This document shows positions 34,157 through 47,306 of a stretch of 64,000 nucleotides of DNA, in pieces (positions within the stretch are counted from its first letter, which is position 1; the number at the start of each line of letters is the position of its first letter). Location of the stretch: NCBI RefSeq assembly GCF_947623445.1, contig NC_135243.1:18236479-18300478 (forward strand). Reading direction: 5' to 3'. The notes under the pieces are model-generated. The model searched no databases and was not told the origin of the DNA. It was given only the letters and a program-made list of their open reading frames with translations. The stretch comes from Clavelina lepadiformis. Its lineage: Eukaryota > Chordata > Ascidiacea > Aplousobranchia > Clavelinidae. Both the position numbers and the translations under genes were made by a program.

Positions 34157-35185
34157 GATTTCAAAAGAAAGAAAATGGCTTTTTCAATTATAATTCGATT
34201 GCATAGGAAATTCAAAAAAGAAACAGTTGCTAGAAATTTGATTGAAATATTCAGCATGACTAAAATGCTTACAACACCCGGTATTCCCAGGCGGTCACCC
34301 ATACAAGTACTAACCGGGCCCGAGGTTGCTTAACTTCCGAGATCGAACGAGATCGGGTCTACTCAACCTGGTATGGTCGTAGGCGATTTCAAAAGAAAGA
34401 AAATGGCCTTTTCAATTATAATTCGATTGCATAGGAAGTTTGACAAAGGCAAACAGTTGCTAGAAATTTGATTGAAATATACAGCATGACTAAAATGCTT
34501 ACAACACCCGGTATTCCCAGGCGGTCACCCATCCAAGTACTAACCGGGCCCGAGGTTGCTTAACTTCCGAGATCGAACGAGATCGGGTCTACTCAACCTG
34601 GTATGGTCGTAGGCGATTTCAATAGAAAGAAAATGGCCTTTTCAATTATAATTCGATTGCATAGGAAATTCAAAAGAGCAAACAGTTGCTAGAAATTTGA
34701 TTGAAATATACAGCATGACTAAAATGCTTACAACACCCGGTATTCCCAGGCGGTCCCCCATCCAAGTACTAACCGGGCCCGAGGTTGCTTAACTTCCGAG
34801 ATCGAACGAGATCGGGTCTACTCAACCTGGTATGGTCGTAGGCGATTTCAAAAGAAAGAAAATGGCTTTTTCAATTATAATTCGATTGCATTGGAAGTTT
34901 GACAAAGGCAAACAGTTGCTATAAATTTGATTGAAATATACAGCATGACTAAAATGCTTACAACACCCGGTATTCCCAGGCGGTCACCCATCCAAGTACT
35001 AACCGGGCCCGAGGTTGCTTAACTTCCGAGATCGAACGAGATCGGGTCCACTCAACCTGGTATGGTCGTAGGCGATTTCAAAAGAAAGAAAATGGCCTTT
35101 TCAAATATAATTCGATTGCATAGGAAGTTTGACAAAGGCAAACAGTTGCTAGAAATTTGATTGAAATATACAGCATGACTAAAAT

Positions 35186-35303
35186 GCTTACAACACCCGG
35201 TATTCCCAGGCGGTCACCCATCCAAGTACTAACCGGGCCAGAGATAGCTTAACTTCCGAGATCGAACGAGATCGGGTCTACTCAACCTGGAATGGTCGTA
35301 GGC
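35186..35303 (-). pseudogene. 5S copy 154, A58T/C60T/G64T class
   Basis: The 15-unit duplicate of copy 139, followed by the 117-bp gene at 35415. Confidence 0.7.
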
Positions 35304-35414
35304 GATTTCAAAAAAAAGAAAATGGCCTTTTCAATTATAATTCGATTGCATAGGAAATTCAAAAACGCAAACAGTTGCTATAAATTTGATTGAAATATAG
35401 TGCATGACTAAAAT

Positions 35415-35531
35415 GCTTACAACACCCGGTATTCCCAGGCGGTCACCCATCCAAGTACTAACCGGGCCCTAGGTTGTTTACTTCCGAGATCGAACGAGAT
35501 CGGGTCTACTCAACCTGGTATGGTCGTAAGC
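35415..35531 (-). pseudogene. 5S copy 155, box A deletion class
   Basis: 117 bp, with C63A and C3T; the 15-unit duplicate of copy 140, again followed by a T114G gene (35642). Confidence 0.7.
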
Positions 35532-36329
35532 GATTTCAAAAGAAAGAAAATGGCTTTTTCAATTATAATTCGATTGCATAGGAAATTCAAAAAAGAAACA
35601 GTTGCTAGAAATTTGATTGAAATATTCAGCATGACTAAAATGCTTCCAACACCCGGTATTCCCAGGCGGTCACCCATACAAGTACTAACCGGGCCCGAGG
35701 TTGCTTAACTTCCGAGATCGAACGAGATCGGGTCTACTCAACCTGGTATGGTCGTAGGCGATTTCAAAAGAAAGAAAATGGCCTTTTCAATTATAATTCG
35801 ATTGCATAGGAAGTTTGACAAAGGCAAACAGTTGCTAGAAATTTGATTGAAATATACAGCATGACTAAAATGCTTACAACACCCGGTATTCCCAGGCGGT
35901 CACCCATCCAAGTACTAACCGGGCCCGAGGTTGCTTAACTTCCGAGATCGAACGAGATCGGGTCTACTCAACCTGGTATGGTCGTAGGCGATTTCAAAAG
36001 AAAGAAAATGGCCTTTTCAATTATAATTCGATTGCATAGGAAATTCAAAACTCAAACAGTTGCTATAAATTTGATTGAAATATACAGCATGACTAAAATG
36101 CTTACAACACCCGGTATTCCCAGGCGGTCACCCATCCAAGTACTAACCGGGCCCGAGGTTGCTTAACTTCCGAGATCGAACGAGATCGGGTCTACTCAAC
36201 CTGGTATGGTCGTAGGCGATTTCAAAAGAAAGAAAATGGCTTTTTCAATTATAATTCGATTGCATTGGAAGTTTGACAAAAGCAAACAGTTTCCAGAAAT
36301 TTGATTGAAATATACAGCATGACTAAAAT

Positions 36330-36437
36330 GCTTACAACACCCGGTATTCCCAGGCGGTCACCCATCCAAGTACTAACCGGGCCCGAGGTTGCCTAACTTC
36401 CGAGATCGGGTCTACTCAACCTGGTATGGTCGTAGGC
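36330..36437 (-). pseudogene. 5S copy 159, 10-bp internal deletion
   Basis: 108 bp; the 15-unit duplicate of copy 144. Confidence 0.85.
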
Positions 36438-37925
36438 GAATTCAAAAGAAAGAAAATGGCCTTTTCAATTATAATTCGATTGCATAGGAAATTCAAAAGC
36501 GCAAACAGTTGCTAGAAATTTGATTGAAATATACAGCATGACTAAAATGCTTACAACACCCAGTATTCCCAGGCGGTCACCCATCCAAGTACTAACCGGG
36601 CCCGAGGTTGCTTAACTTCCGAGATCGAACGAGATCGGGTCTACTCAACCTGGTATGGTCGTAGGCGATTTCAAAAGAAAGAAAATGGCTTTTTCAATTA
36701 TAATTCGATTGCATTGGAAGTTTGACAAAGGCAAACAGTTGCTAGAAATTTGATTGAAAAATACAGCATGACTAAAATGCTTACAACACCCGGTATTCCC
36801 AGGCGGTCACCCATCCAAGTACTAACCGGGCCCGAGGTTGCTTAACTTCCGAGATCGAACGAGATCGGGTCTACTCAACCTGGTATGGTAGTAGGCGATT
36901 TCAAAAGAAAGACAATGGCTTTTTCAATTATAATTCGATTGCATAGGAAGTTTGACAACAGCAAACAGTTGCCAGAAATTTGATTGAAATATACAGCATG
37001 ACTAAAATGCTTACAACACCCGGTATTCCCAGGCGGTCACCCATCCAAGTACTAACCGGGCCCGAGGTTGCCTAACTTCCGAGATCGAACGAGATCGGGT
37101 CTACTTAACCTGGTATGGTCGTAGGCGAATTCAAAAGAAAGAAAATGGCTTTTTCAATTATAATTCGATTGCATAGGAAATTCAAAAGCGCAAACAGTTG
37201 CTAGAAATTTGATTGAAATATACAGCATGACTAAAATGCTTACAACACCCGGTATTCCCAGGCGGTCACCCATCCAAGTACTAACCGGGCCCGAGGTTGC
37301 CTAACTTCCGAGATCGAACGAGATCGTGTCTACTCAACCTGGTATGGTCGTAGGCGAATTCAATAGAAAGAAAATGGCCTTTTCAATTATAATTCGATTG
37401 CATAGGAAATTCAAAAGCGCAAACAGTTGCTAGAAATTTGATTGAAATATACAGCATGACTAAAATGCTTACAACACCCGGTATTCCCAGGCGGTCCCCC
37501 ATCCAAGTACTAACCGGGCCCGAGGTTGCTTAACTTCCGAGATCGAACGAGATCGGGTCTACTCAACCTGGTATGGTCGTAGGCGATTTCAAAAGAAAGA
37601 AAATGGCTTTTTCAATTATAATTCGATTGCATAGGAAGTTTGACAAAGGCAAACAGTTGCTATAAATTTGATTGAAATATAGTGCATGACTAAAATGCTT
37701 ACAACACCCGGTATTCCCAGGCGGTCACCCATCCAAGTACTAACCGGGCCCGAGGTTGCTTAACTTCCGAGATCGAACGAGATCGGGTCTACTCAACCTG
37801 GAATGGTCGTAGGCGATTTCAAAAAAAAGAAAATGGCCTTTTCAATTATAATTCGATTGCATAGGAAATTCAAAAACCCAAACAGTTGCTATAAATTTGA
37901 TTGAAATATAGTGCATGACTAAAAT

Positions 37926-38042
37926 GCTTACAACACCCGGTATTCCCAGGCGGTCACCCATCCAAGTACTAACCGGGCCCTAGGTTGTTTACTTCCGAGA
38001 TCGAACGAGATCGGGTCTACTCAACCTGGTATGGTCGTAAGC
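37926..38042 (-). pseudogene. 5S copy 166, box A deletion class
   Basis: 117 bp, with C63A and C3T. Its left neighbour (37697) keeps A13T only. Confidence 0.7.
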
Positions 38043-39070
38043 GATTTCAAAAGAAAGAAAATGGCTTTTTCAATTATAATTCGATTGCATAGGAAATTCA
38101 AAAAAGAAACAGTTGCTAGAAATTTGATTGAAATATTCAGCATGACTAAAATGCTTACAACACCCGGTATTCCCAGGCGGTCACCCATACAAGTACTAAC
38201 CGGGCCCGAGGTTGCTTAACTTCCGAGATCGAACGAGATCGGGTCTACTCAACCTGGTATGGTCGTAGGCGATTTCAAAAGAAAGAAAATGGCCTTTTCA
38301 ATTATAATCCGATTGCATAGGAAGTTTGACAAAGGCAAACAGTTGCTAGAAATTTGATTGAAATATACAGCATGACTAAAATGCTTACAACACCCGGTAT
38401 TCCCAGGCGGTCACCCATCCAAGTACTAACCGGGCCCGAGGTTGCCTAACTTCCGAGATCGAACGAGATCGTGTCTACTCAACCTGGTATGGTCGTAGGC
38501 GAATTCAATAGAAAGAAAATGGCCTTTTCAATTATAATTCGATTGCATAGGAAATTCAAAAGCGCAAACAGTTGCTAGAAATTTGATTGAAATATACAGC
38601 ATGACTAAAATGCTTACAACACCCGGTATTCCCAGGCGGTCCCCCATCCAAGTACTAACCGGGCCCGAGGTTGCTTAACTTCCGAGATCGAACGAGATCG
38701 GGTCTACTCAACCTGGTATGGTCGTAGGCGGTTTCAAAAGAAAGAAAATGGCTTTTTCAATTATAATTCGATTGCATAGGAAGTTTGACAAAGGCAAACA
38801 GTTGCTATAAATTTGATTGAAATATACAGCATGACTAAAATGCTTACAACACCCGGTATTCCCAGGCGGTCACCCATCCAAGTACTAACCGGGCCCGAGG
38901 TTGCTTAACTTCCGAGATCGAACGAGATCGGGTCTACTCAACCTGGAATGGTCGTAGGCGATTTCAAAAAAAAGAAAATGGCCTTTTCAATTATAATTCG
39001 ATTGCATAGGAAATTCAAAAACGCAAACAGTTGCTATAAATTTGATTGAAATATAGTGCATGACTAAAAT

Positions 39071-39187
39071 GCTTACAACACCCGGTATTCCCAGGCGGTC
39101 ACCCATCCAAGTACTAACCGGGCCCTAGGTTGTTTACTTCCGAGATCGAACGAGATCGGGTCTACTCAACCTGGTATGGTCGTAAGC
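39071..39187 (-). pseudogene. 5S copy 171, box A deletion class
   Basis: 117 bp, with C63A and C3T. Its left neighbour (38842) keeps A13T only. It returns at 46163. Confidence 0.7.
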
Positions 39188-40442
39188 GATTTCAAAAGAA
39201 AGAAAATGGCTTTTTCAATTATAATTCGATTGCATAGGAAATTCAAAAAAGAAACAGTTGCTAGAAATTTGATTGAAATATTCAGCATGACTAAAATGCT
39301 TACAACACCCGGTATTCCCAGGCGGTCACCCATCCAAGTACTAACCGGGCCCGAGGTTGCTTAACTTCCGAGATCGAACGAGATCGGGTCTACTCAACCT
39401 GGTATGGTCGTAGGCGATTTCAAAAGAAAGAAAATGGCCTTTTCAATTATAATTCGATTGCATAGGAAATTCAAAACTCAAACAGTTGCTATAAATTTGA
39501 TTGAAATATACAGCATGACTAAAATGCTTACAACACCCGGTATTCCCAGGCGGTCCCCCATCCAAGTACTAACCGGGCCCGAGGTTGCTTAACTTCCGAG
39601 ATCGAACGAGATCGGGTCTACTCAACCTGGTATGGTCGTAGGCGATTTCAAAAAAAAGAAAATGGCCTTTTCAATTATAATTCGATTGCATAGGAAGTTT
39701 GACAAGGGCAAACAGTTGCTAGAAATTTGATTGAAATATACAGCATGACTAAAATGCTTACAACACCCGGTATTCCCAGGCGGTCACCCATCCAAGTACT
39801 AACCGGGCCCGAGGTTGCTTAACTTCCGAGATCGAACGAGATCGGGTCTACTCAACCTGGTATGGTCGTAGGCGATTTCAAAAGAAAGAAAATGGCCTTT
39901 TCAATTATAATTCGATTGCATAGGAAATTCAAAACTCAAACAGTTGCTATAAATTTGATTGAAATATACAGCATGACTAAAATGCTTACAACACCCGGTA
40001 TTCCCAGGCGGTCCCCCATCCAAGTACTAACCGGGCCCGAGGTTGCTTAACTTCCGAGATCGAACGAGATCGGGTCTACTCAACCTGGTATGGTCGTAGG
40101 CGATTTCAAAAGAAAGAAAATGGCTTTTTCAATTATAATTCGATTGCATTGGAAGTTTGACAAAGGCAAACAGTTGCTAGAAATTTGATTGAAAAATACA
40201 GCATGACTAAAATGCTTACAACACCCGGTATTCCCAGGCGGTCACACATCCAAGTACTAACCGGGCCCGAGGTTGCTTAACTTCCGAGATCGAACGAGAT
40301 CGGGTCTACTCAACCTGGAATGGTCGTAGGCGATTTCAAAAAAAAGAAAATGGCCTTTTCAATTATAATTCGATTGCATAGGAAATTCAAAAACGCAAAC
40401 AGTTGCTATAAATTCGATTGAAATATAGTGCATGACTAAAAT

Positions 40443-40559
40443 GCTTACAACACCCGGTGTTCCCAGGCGGTCACCCATCCAAGTACTAACCGGGCCCGAG
40501 GTTGTTTACTTCCGAGATCGAACGAGATCGGGTCTACTCAACCTGGTATGGTCGTAAGC
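40443..40559 (-). pseudogene. 5S copy 177, box A deletion class, C63 normal
   Basis: 117 bp, with C3T but ordinary C63, so C63A has been lost or separated by exchange. It also has an A-to-G/T-to-C change near position 103 (GGTGTTCCC on the plus strand). Confidence 0.7.
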
Positions 40560-41129
40560 GATTTCAAAAGAAAGAAAATGGCTTTTTCAATTATAATTCG
40601 ATTGCAGAGGAAATTCAAAACTCAAACAGTTGCTAGAAATTTGATTGAAATATACAGCATGACTAAAATGCTTACAACACCCGGTATTCCCAGGCGGTCA
40701 CCCATACAAGTACTAACCGGGCCCGAGGTTGCTTAACTTCCGAGATCGAACGAGATCGGGTCTACTCAACCTGGTATGGTCGTAGGCGATTTCAAAAGAA
40801 AGAAAATGGCTTTTTCAATTATAATTCGATTGCATAGGAAGTTTGACAAAAGCAAACAGTTGCTATAAATTTGATTGAAATATACAGCATGACTAAAATG
40901 CTTACAACACCCGGTATTCCCAGGCGGTCACCCATCCAAGTACTAACCGGGCCCGAGGTTGCTTAACTTCCGAGATCGAACGAGATCGGGTCCACTCAAC
41001 CTGGTATGGTCGTAGGCGATTTCAAAAGAAAGAAAATGGCCTTTTCAAATATAATTCGATTGCATAGGAAGTTTGACAAAGGCAAACAGTTGCTAGAAAT
41101 TTGATTGAAATATACAGCATGACTAAAAT

Positions 41130-41247
41130 GCTTACAACACCCGGTATTCCCAGGCGGTCACCCATCCAAGTACTAACCGGGCCAGAGATAGCTTAACTTC
41201 CGAGATCGAACGAGATCGGGTCTACTCAACCTGGAATGGTCGTAGGC
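41130..41247 (-). pseudogene. 5S copy 180, A58T/C60T/G64T class, last member
   Basis: The full set with A13T, followed by the 117-bp gene at 41359. No later copy in the window has the full set. Confidence 0.7.
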
Positions 41248-41358
41248 GATTTCAAAAAAAAGAAAATGGCCTTTTCAATTATAATTCGATTGCATAGGAA
41301 ATTCAAAAACGCAAACAGTTGCTATAAATTTGATTGAAATATAGTGCATGACTAAAAT

Positions 41359-41475
41359 GCTTACAACACCCGGTATTCCCAGGCGGTCACCCATCCAAGT
41401 ACTAACCGGGCCCTAGGTTGTTTACTTCCGAGATCGAACGAGATCGGGTCTACTCAACCTGGTATGGTCGTAAGC
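41359..41475 (-). pseudogene. 5S copy 181, box A deletion class
   Basis: 117 bp, with C63A and C3T; it stands beside the last A58T/C60T/G64T copy. Confidence 0.7.
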
Positions 41476-42732
41476 GATTTCAAAAGAAAGAAAATGGCTT
41501 TTTCAATTATAATTCGATTGCATAGGAAATTCAAAAAAGAAACAGTTGCTAGAAATTTGATTGAAATATTCAGCATGACTAAAATGCTTACAACACCCGG
41601 TATTCCCAGGCGGTCACCCATACAAGTACGAACCGGGCCCGAGGTTGCTTAACTTCCGAGATCGAACGAGATCGGGTCTACTCAACCTGGTATGGTCGTA
41701 GGCGATTTCAAAAGAAAGAAAATGGCCTTTTCAATTATAATTCGATTGCATAGGAAGTTTGACAAATGCAAACAGTTGCTAGAAATTTGATTGAAATATA
41801 CAGCATGACTAAAATGCTTACAACACCCGGTATTCCCAGGCGGTCACCCATCCAAGTACTAACCGGGCCCGAGGTTGCTTAACTTCCGAGATCGAACGAG
41901 ATCGGGTCTACTCAACCTGGTATGGTCGTAGGCGATTTCAAAAGAAAGAAAATGGCCTTTTCAATTATAATTCGATTGCATAGGAAATTCAAAACTCAAA
42001 CAGTTGCTATAAATTTGATTGAAATATACAGCATGACTAAAATGCTTACAACACCCGGTATTCCCAGGCGGTCCCCCATCCAAGTACTAACCGGGCCCGA
42101 GGTTGCTTAACTTCCGAGATCGAACGAGATCGGGTCTACTCAACCTGGTATGGTCGTAGGCGATTTCAAAAGAAAGAAAATGGCTTTTTCAATTATAATT
42201 CGATTGCATTGGAAGTTTGACAAAGGCAAACAGTTTCCAGAAATTTGATTGAAATATACAGCATGACTAAAATGCTTACAACACCCGGTATTCCCAGGCG
42301 GTCACCCATCCAAGTACTAACCGGGCCCTAGGTTGCTTAACTTCCGAGATCGAACGAGATCGTGTCTACTCAACCTGGTATGGTCGTAGGCGATTTCAAA
42401 AGAAAGAAAATGTCCTTTTCAATTATAATTCGATTCCATAGGAAGTTTGACAATGGCAAACAGTTGCTAGAAATTTGATTGAAATATACAGCATGACTAA
42501 AATGCTTACAACACCCGGTATTCCCAGGCGGTCACCCATAAAAGTACTAACCGGGCCCGAGGTTGCCTAACTTCCGACATCGAACGAGATCGGGTCTACT
42601 TAACCTGGTATGGTCGTAGGCGAATTCAAAAGAAAGAAAATGGCCTTTTCAGTTATAATTCGATTGCATAAGAAATTCAAAAACACAAACAGTTGCTAGA
42701 AATTTGATTGAAATATACAGCATGACTAAAAT

Positions 42733-42850
42733 CCTAACAACACCCGGTATTCCCAGGCGGTCACCCATACAAGTACTAACCGGGCTCAAGGTTGCTTAAC
42801 TTCCGAGATCGAACGAGATCGGGTCTACTCAACCTGGTATGGTAGTAGTT
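42733..42850 (-). pseudogene. 5S copy 187, both ends damaged
   Basis: Besides the GTTAGG 3' end, the 5' end reads AACTACTACC, so bases 1, 2 and 7 are changed and helix I can barely form. There are extra changes near position 64-66. The same altered 5' end occurs in the gene at 53720. Confidence 0.8.
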
Positions 42851-42962
42851 GATTTCAAAAGAAAAAAAATGGCTTTTTCAATTATAATTCGATTGCATAG
42901 GAGGTTTGACAAAGGCAAACAGTTGCTATAAATTTGATTGAAATATACAGCATGACTAAAAT

Positions 42963-43070
42963 GCTTACAACACCCGGTATTCCCAGGCGGTCACCCATCC
43001 AAGTACTAACCGGGCCCGAGGTTGCCTAACTTCCGAGATCGGGTCTACTCAACCTGGTATGGTCGTAGGC
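42963..43070 (-). pseudogene. 5S copy 188, 10-bp internal deletion
   Basis: 108 bp. The high-coordinate side matches copies 144 and 159, but the low-coordinate spacer is the GGTTTGACAAAGGC type and follows the doubly damaged copy 187. Confidence 0.85.
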
Positions 43071-45017
43071 GAATTCAAAAGAAAGAAAATGGCCTTTTCA
43101 ATTATAATTCGATTGCATAGGAAATTCAAAAGCGCAAACAGTTGCTAGAAATTTGATTGAAATATACAGCATGACTAAAATGCTTACAACACCCAGTATT
43201 CCCAGGCGGTCACCCATCCAAGTACTAACCGGGCCCGAGGTTGCTTAACTTCCGAGATCGAACGAGATCGGGTCTACTCAACCTGGTATGGTCGTAGGCG
43301 ATTTCAAAAGAAAGAAAATGGCTTTTTCAATTATAATTCGATTGCATTGGAAGTTTGACAAAGGCAAACAGTTGCTAGAAATTTGATTGAAAAATACAGC
43401 ATGACTAAAATGCTTACAACACCCGGTATTCCCAGGCGGTCACCCATCCAAGTACTAACCGGGCCCGAGGTTGCTTAACTTCCGAGATCGAACGAGATCG
43501 GGTCTACTCAACCTGGTATGGTAGTAGGCGATTTCAAAAGAAAGACAATGGCTTTTTCAATTATAATTCGATTGCATAGGAAGTTTGACAACAGCAAACA
43601 GTTGCCAGAAATTTGATTGAAATATACAGCATGACTAAAATGCTTACAACACCCGGTATTCCCAGGCGGTCACCCATCCAAGTACTAACCGGGCCCGAGG
43701 TTGCCTAACTTCCGAGATCGAACGAGATCGGGTCTACTTAACCTGGTATGGTCGTAGGCGAATTCAAAAGAAAGAAAATGGCTTTTTCAATTATAATTCG
43801 ATTGCATAGGAAATTCAAAAGCGCAAACAGTTGCTAGAAATTTGATTGAAATATACAGCATGACTAAAATGCTTACAACACCCGGTATTCCCAGGCGGTC
43901 ACCCATCCAAGTACTAACCGGGCCCGAGGTTGCTTAACTTCCGAGATCGAACGAGATCGGGTCTACTCAACCTGGTATGGTAGTAGGCGATTTCAAAAGA
44001 AAGACAATGGCTTTTTCAATTATAATTCGATTGCATAGGAAGTTTGACAACAGCAAACAGTTGCCAGAAATTTGATTGAAATATACAGCATGACTAAAAT
44101 GCTTACAACACCCGGTATTCCCAGGCGGTCACCCATCCAAGTACTAACCGGGCCCGAGGTTGCCTAACTTCCGAGATCGAACGAGATCGGGTCTACTTAA
44201 CCTGGTATGGTCGTAGGCGAATTCAAAAGAAAGAAAATGGCTTTTTCAATTATAATTCGATTGCATAGGAAATTCAAAAGCGCAAACAGTTGCTAGAAAT
44301 TTGATTGAAATATACAGCATGACTAAAATGCTTACAACACCCGGTATTCCCAGGCGGTCACCCATCCAAGTACTAACCGGGCCCGAGGTTGCCTAACTTC
44401 CGAGATCGAACGAGATCGTGTCTACTCAACCTGGTATGGTCGTAGGCGAATTCAATAGAAAGAAAATGGCCTTTTCAATTATAATTCGATTGCATAGGAA
44501 ATTCAAAAGCGCAAACAGTTGCTAGAAATTTGATTGAAATATACAGCATGACTAAAATGCTTACAACACCCGGTATTCCCAGGCGGTCCCCCATCCAAGT
44601 ACTAACCGGGCCCGAGGTTGCTTAACTTCCGAGATCGAACGAGATCGGGTCTACTCAACCTGGTATGGTCGTAGGCGATTTCAAAAGAAAGAAAATGGCT
44701 TTTTCAATTATAATTCGATTGCATAGGAAGTTTGACAAAGGCAAACAGTTGCTATAAATTTGATTGAAATATACAGCATGACTAAAATGCTTACAACACC
44801 CGGTATTCCCAGGCGGTCACCCATCCAAGTACTAACCGGGCCCGAGGTTGCTTAACTTCCGAGATCGAACGAGATCGGGTCTACTCAACCTGGAATGGTC
44901 GTAGGCGATTTCAAAAAAAAGAAAATGGCCTTTTCAATTATAATTCGATTGCATAGGAAATTCAAAAACGCAAACAGTTGCTATAAATTTGATTGAAATA
45001 TAGTGCATGACTAAAAT

Positions 45018-45134
45018 GCTTACAACACCCGGTATTCCCAGGCGGTCACCCATCCAAGTACTAACCGGGCCCTAGGTTGTTTACTTCCGAGATCGAACGA
45101 GATCGGGTCTACTCAACCTGGTATGGTCGTAAGC
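45018..45134 (-). pseudogene. 5S copy 197, box A deletion class
   Basis: 117 bp, with C63A and C3T; the 31-unit duplicate of copy 166 (+7,092 bp). Confidence 0.7.
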
Positions 45135-46162
45135 GATTTCAAAAGAAAGAAAATGGCTTTTTCAATTATAATTCGATTGCATAGGAAATTCAAAAAAGAA
45201 ACAGTCGCTAGAAATTTGATTGAAATATTCAGCATGACTAAAATGCTTACAACACCCGGTATTCCCAGGCGGTCACCCATACAAGTACTAACCGGGCCCG
45301 AGGTTGCTTAACTTCCGAGATCGAACGAGATCGGGTCTACTCAACCTGGTATGGTCGTAGGCGATTTCAAAAGAAAGAAAATGGCCTTTTCAATTATAAT
45401 TCGATTGCATAGGAAGTTTGACAAAGGCAAACAGTTGCTAGAAATTTGATTGAAATATACAGCATGACTAAAATGCTTACAACACCCGGTATTCCCAGGC
45501 GGTCACCCATCCAAGTACTAACCGGGCCCGAGGTTGCCTAACTTCCGAGATCGAACGAGATCGTGTCTACTCAACCTGGTATGGTCGTAGGCGAATTCAA
45601 TAGAAAGAAAATGGCCTTTTCAATTATAATTCGATTGCATAGGAAATTCAAAAGCGCAAACAGTTGCTAGAAATTTGATTGAAATATACAGCATGACTAA
45701 AATGCTTACAACACCCGGTATTCCCAGGCGGTCCCCCATCCAAGTACTAACCGGGCCCGAGGTTGCTTAACTTCCGAGATCGAACGAGATCGGGTCTACT
45801 CAACCTGGTATGGTCGTAGGCGATTTCAAAAGAAAGAAAATGGCTTTTTCAATTATAATTCGATTGCATAGGAAGTTTGACAAAGGCAAACAGTTGCTAT
45901 AAATTTGATTGAAATATACAGCATGACTAAAATGATTACAACACCCGGTATTCCCAGGCGGTCACCCATCCAAGTACTAACCGGGCCCGAGGTTGCTTGA
46001 CTTCCGAGATCGAACGAGATCGGGTCTACTCAACCTGGAATGGTCGTAGGCGATTTCAAAAAAAAGAAAATGGCCTTTTCAATTATAATTCGATTGCATA
46101 GGAAATTCAAAAACGCAAACAGTTGCTATAAATTTGATTGAAATATAGTGCATGACTAAAAT

Positions 46163-46279
46163 GCTTACAACACCCGGTATTCCCAGGCGGTCACCCATCC
46201 AAGTACTAACCGGGCCCTAGGTTGTTTACTTCCGAGATCGAACGAGATCGGGTCTACTCAACCTGGTATGGTCGTAAGC
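46163..46279 (-). pseudogene. 5S copy 202, box A deletion class
   Basis: 117 bp, with C63A and C3T; the duplicate of copy 171 (+7,092 bp). Confidence 0.7.
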
Positions 46280-47306
46280 GATTTCAAAAGAAAGAAAATG
46301 GCTTTTTCAATTATAATTCGATTGCATAGGAAATTCAAAAAAGAAACAGTTGCTAGAAATTTGATTGAAATATTCAGCATGACTAAAATGCTTACAACAC
46401 CCGGTATTCCCAGGCGGTCACCCATACAAGTACTAACCGGGCCCGAGGTTGCTTAACTTCCGAGATCGAACGAGATCGGGTCTACTCAACCTGGTATGGT
46501 CGTAGGCGATTTCAAAAGAAAGAAAATGGCCTTTTCAATTATAATTCGATTGCATAGGAAGTTTGACAAAGGCAAACAGTTGCTAGAAATTTGATTGAAA
46601 TATACAGCATGACTAAAATGCTTACAACACCCGGTATTCCCAGGCGGTCACCCATCCAAGTACTAACCGGGCCCGAGGTTGCTTAACTTCCGAGATCGAA
46701 CGAGATCGGGTCTACTCAACCTGGTATGGTCGTAGGCGATTTCAAAAGAAAGAAAATGGCCTTTTCAATTATAATTCGATTGCATAGGAAATTCAAAACT
46801 CAAACAGTTGCTATAAATTTGATTGAAATATACAGCATGACTAAAATGCTTACAACACCCGGTATTCCCAGGCGGTCCCCCATCCAAGTACTAACCGGGC
46901 CCGAGGTTGCTTAACTTCCGAGATCGAACGAGATCGGGTCTACTCAACCTGGTATGGTCGTAGGCGATTTCAAAAGAAAGAAAATGGCTTTTTCAATTAT
47001 AATTCGATTGCATTGGAAGTTTGACAAAGGCAAACAGTTGCTAGAAATTTGATTGAAAAATACAGCATGACTAAAATGCTTACAACACCCGGTATTCCCA
47101 GGCGGTCACACATCCAAGTACTAACCGGGCCCGAGGTTGCTTAACTTCCGAGATCGAACGAGATCGGGTCTACTCAACCTGGAATGGTCGTAGGCGATTT
47201 CAAAAAAAAGAAAATGGCCTTTTCAATTATAATTCGATTGCATAGGAAATTCAAAAACGCAAACAGTTGCTATAAATTTGATTGAAATATAGTGCATGAC
47301 TAAAAT

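Larger units (their letters stand above)
30152..37008. repeat. 15-unit tandem duplication, offset 3,428-3,429 bp
   Basis: 30,152-33,580 matches 33,581-37,008. Shared marks, in order, are the damaged pairs at 30382/30611 and 31757/31986, T114G (32214), the 108-bp gene (32902) and C105T (33121). Confidence 0.92.
33811..37814 (-). rRNA. 5S rRNA genes, copies 148-165
   Basis: Genes start at 33811, 34040 (117 bp), 34267, 34497, 34726, 34956, 35186, 35415 (117), 35642, 35872, 36100, 36330 (108), 36549, 36779, 37009, 37238, 37467 and 37697; the rest are 118 bp. Copies 148-161 repeat copies 133-146 at +3,428/3,429 bp, including T114G (35642), the 108-bp gene (36330) and C105T (36549). The gene at 37697 keeps only A13T of the A13T/A58T/C60T/G64T set, so it looks like an exchange product. 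Confidence 0.95.
37926..44906 (-). rRNA. 5S rRNA genes, copies 166-196
   Basis: Genes start at 37926 (117 bp), 38153, 38383, 38612, 38842, 39071 (117), 39298, 39526, 39756, 39984, 40214, 40443 (117), 40670, 40900, 41130, 41359 (117), 41586, 41816, 42044, 42274, 42504, 42733, 42963 (108), 43182, 43412, 43642, 43871, 44101, 44330, 44559 and 44789; the rest are 118 bp. The gene at 40214 is the first with G86T in box C, shared with 47078, 56003 and 58522. Copies 192-193 look like a local two-unit duplication (459 bp) of 190-191. Confidence 0.95.

Noticed and set aside
30152-37008. The large block repeats as assembly artefacts
   Set aside because: The blocks differ by private substitutions and the offsets vary from block to block, which a simple assembly loop would not produce. 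Without reads it cannot be fully excluded.
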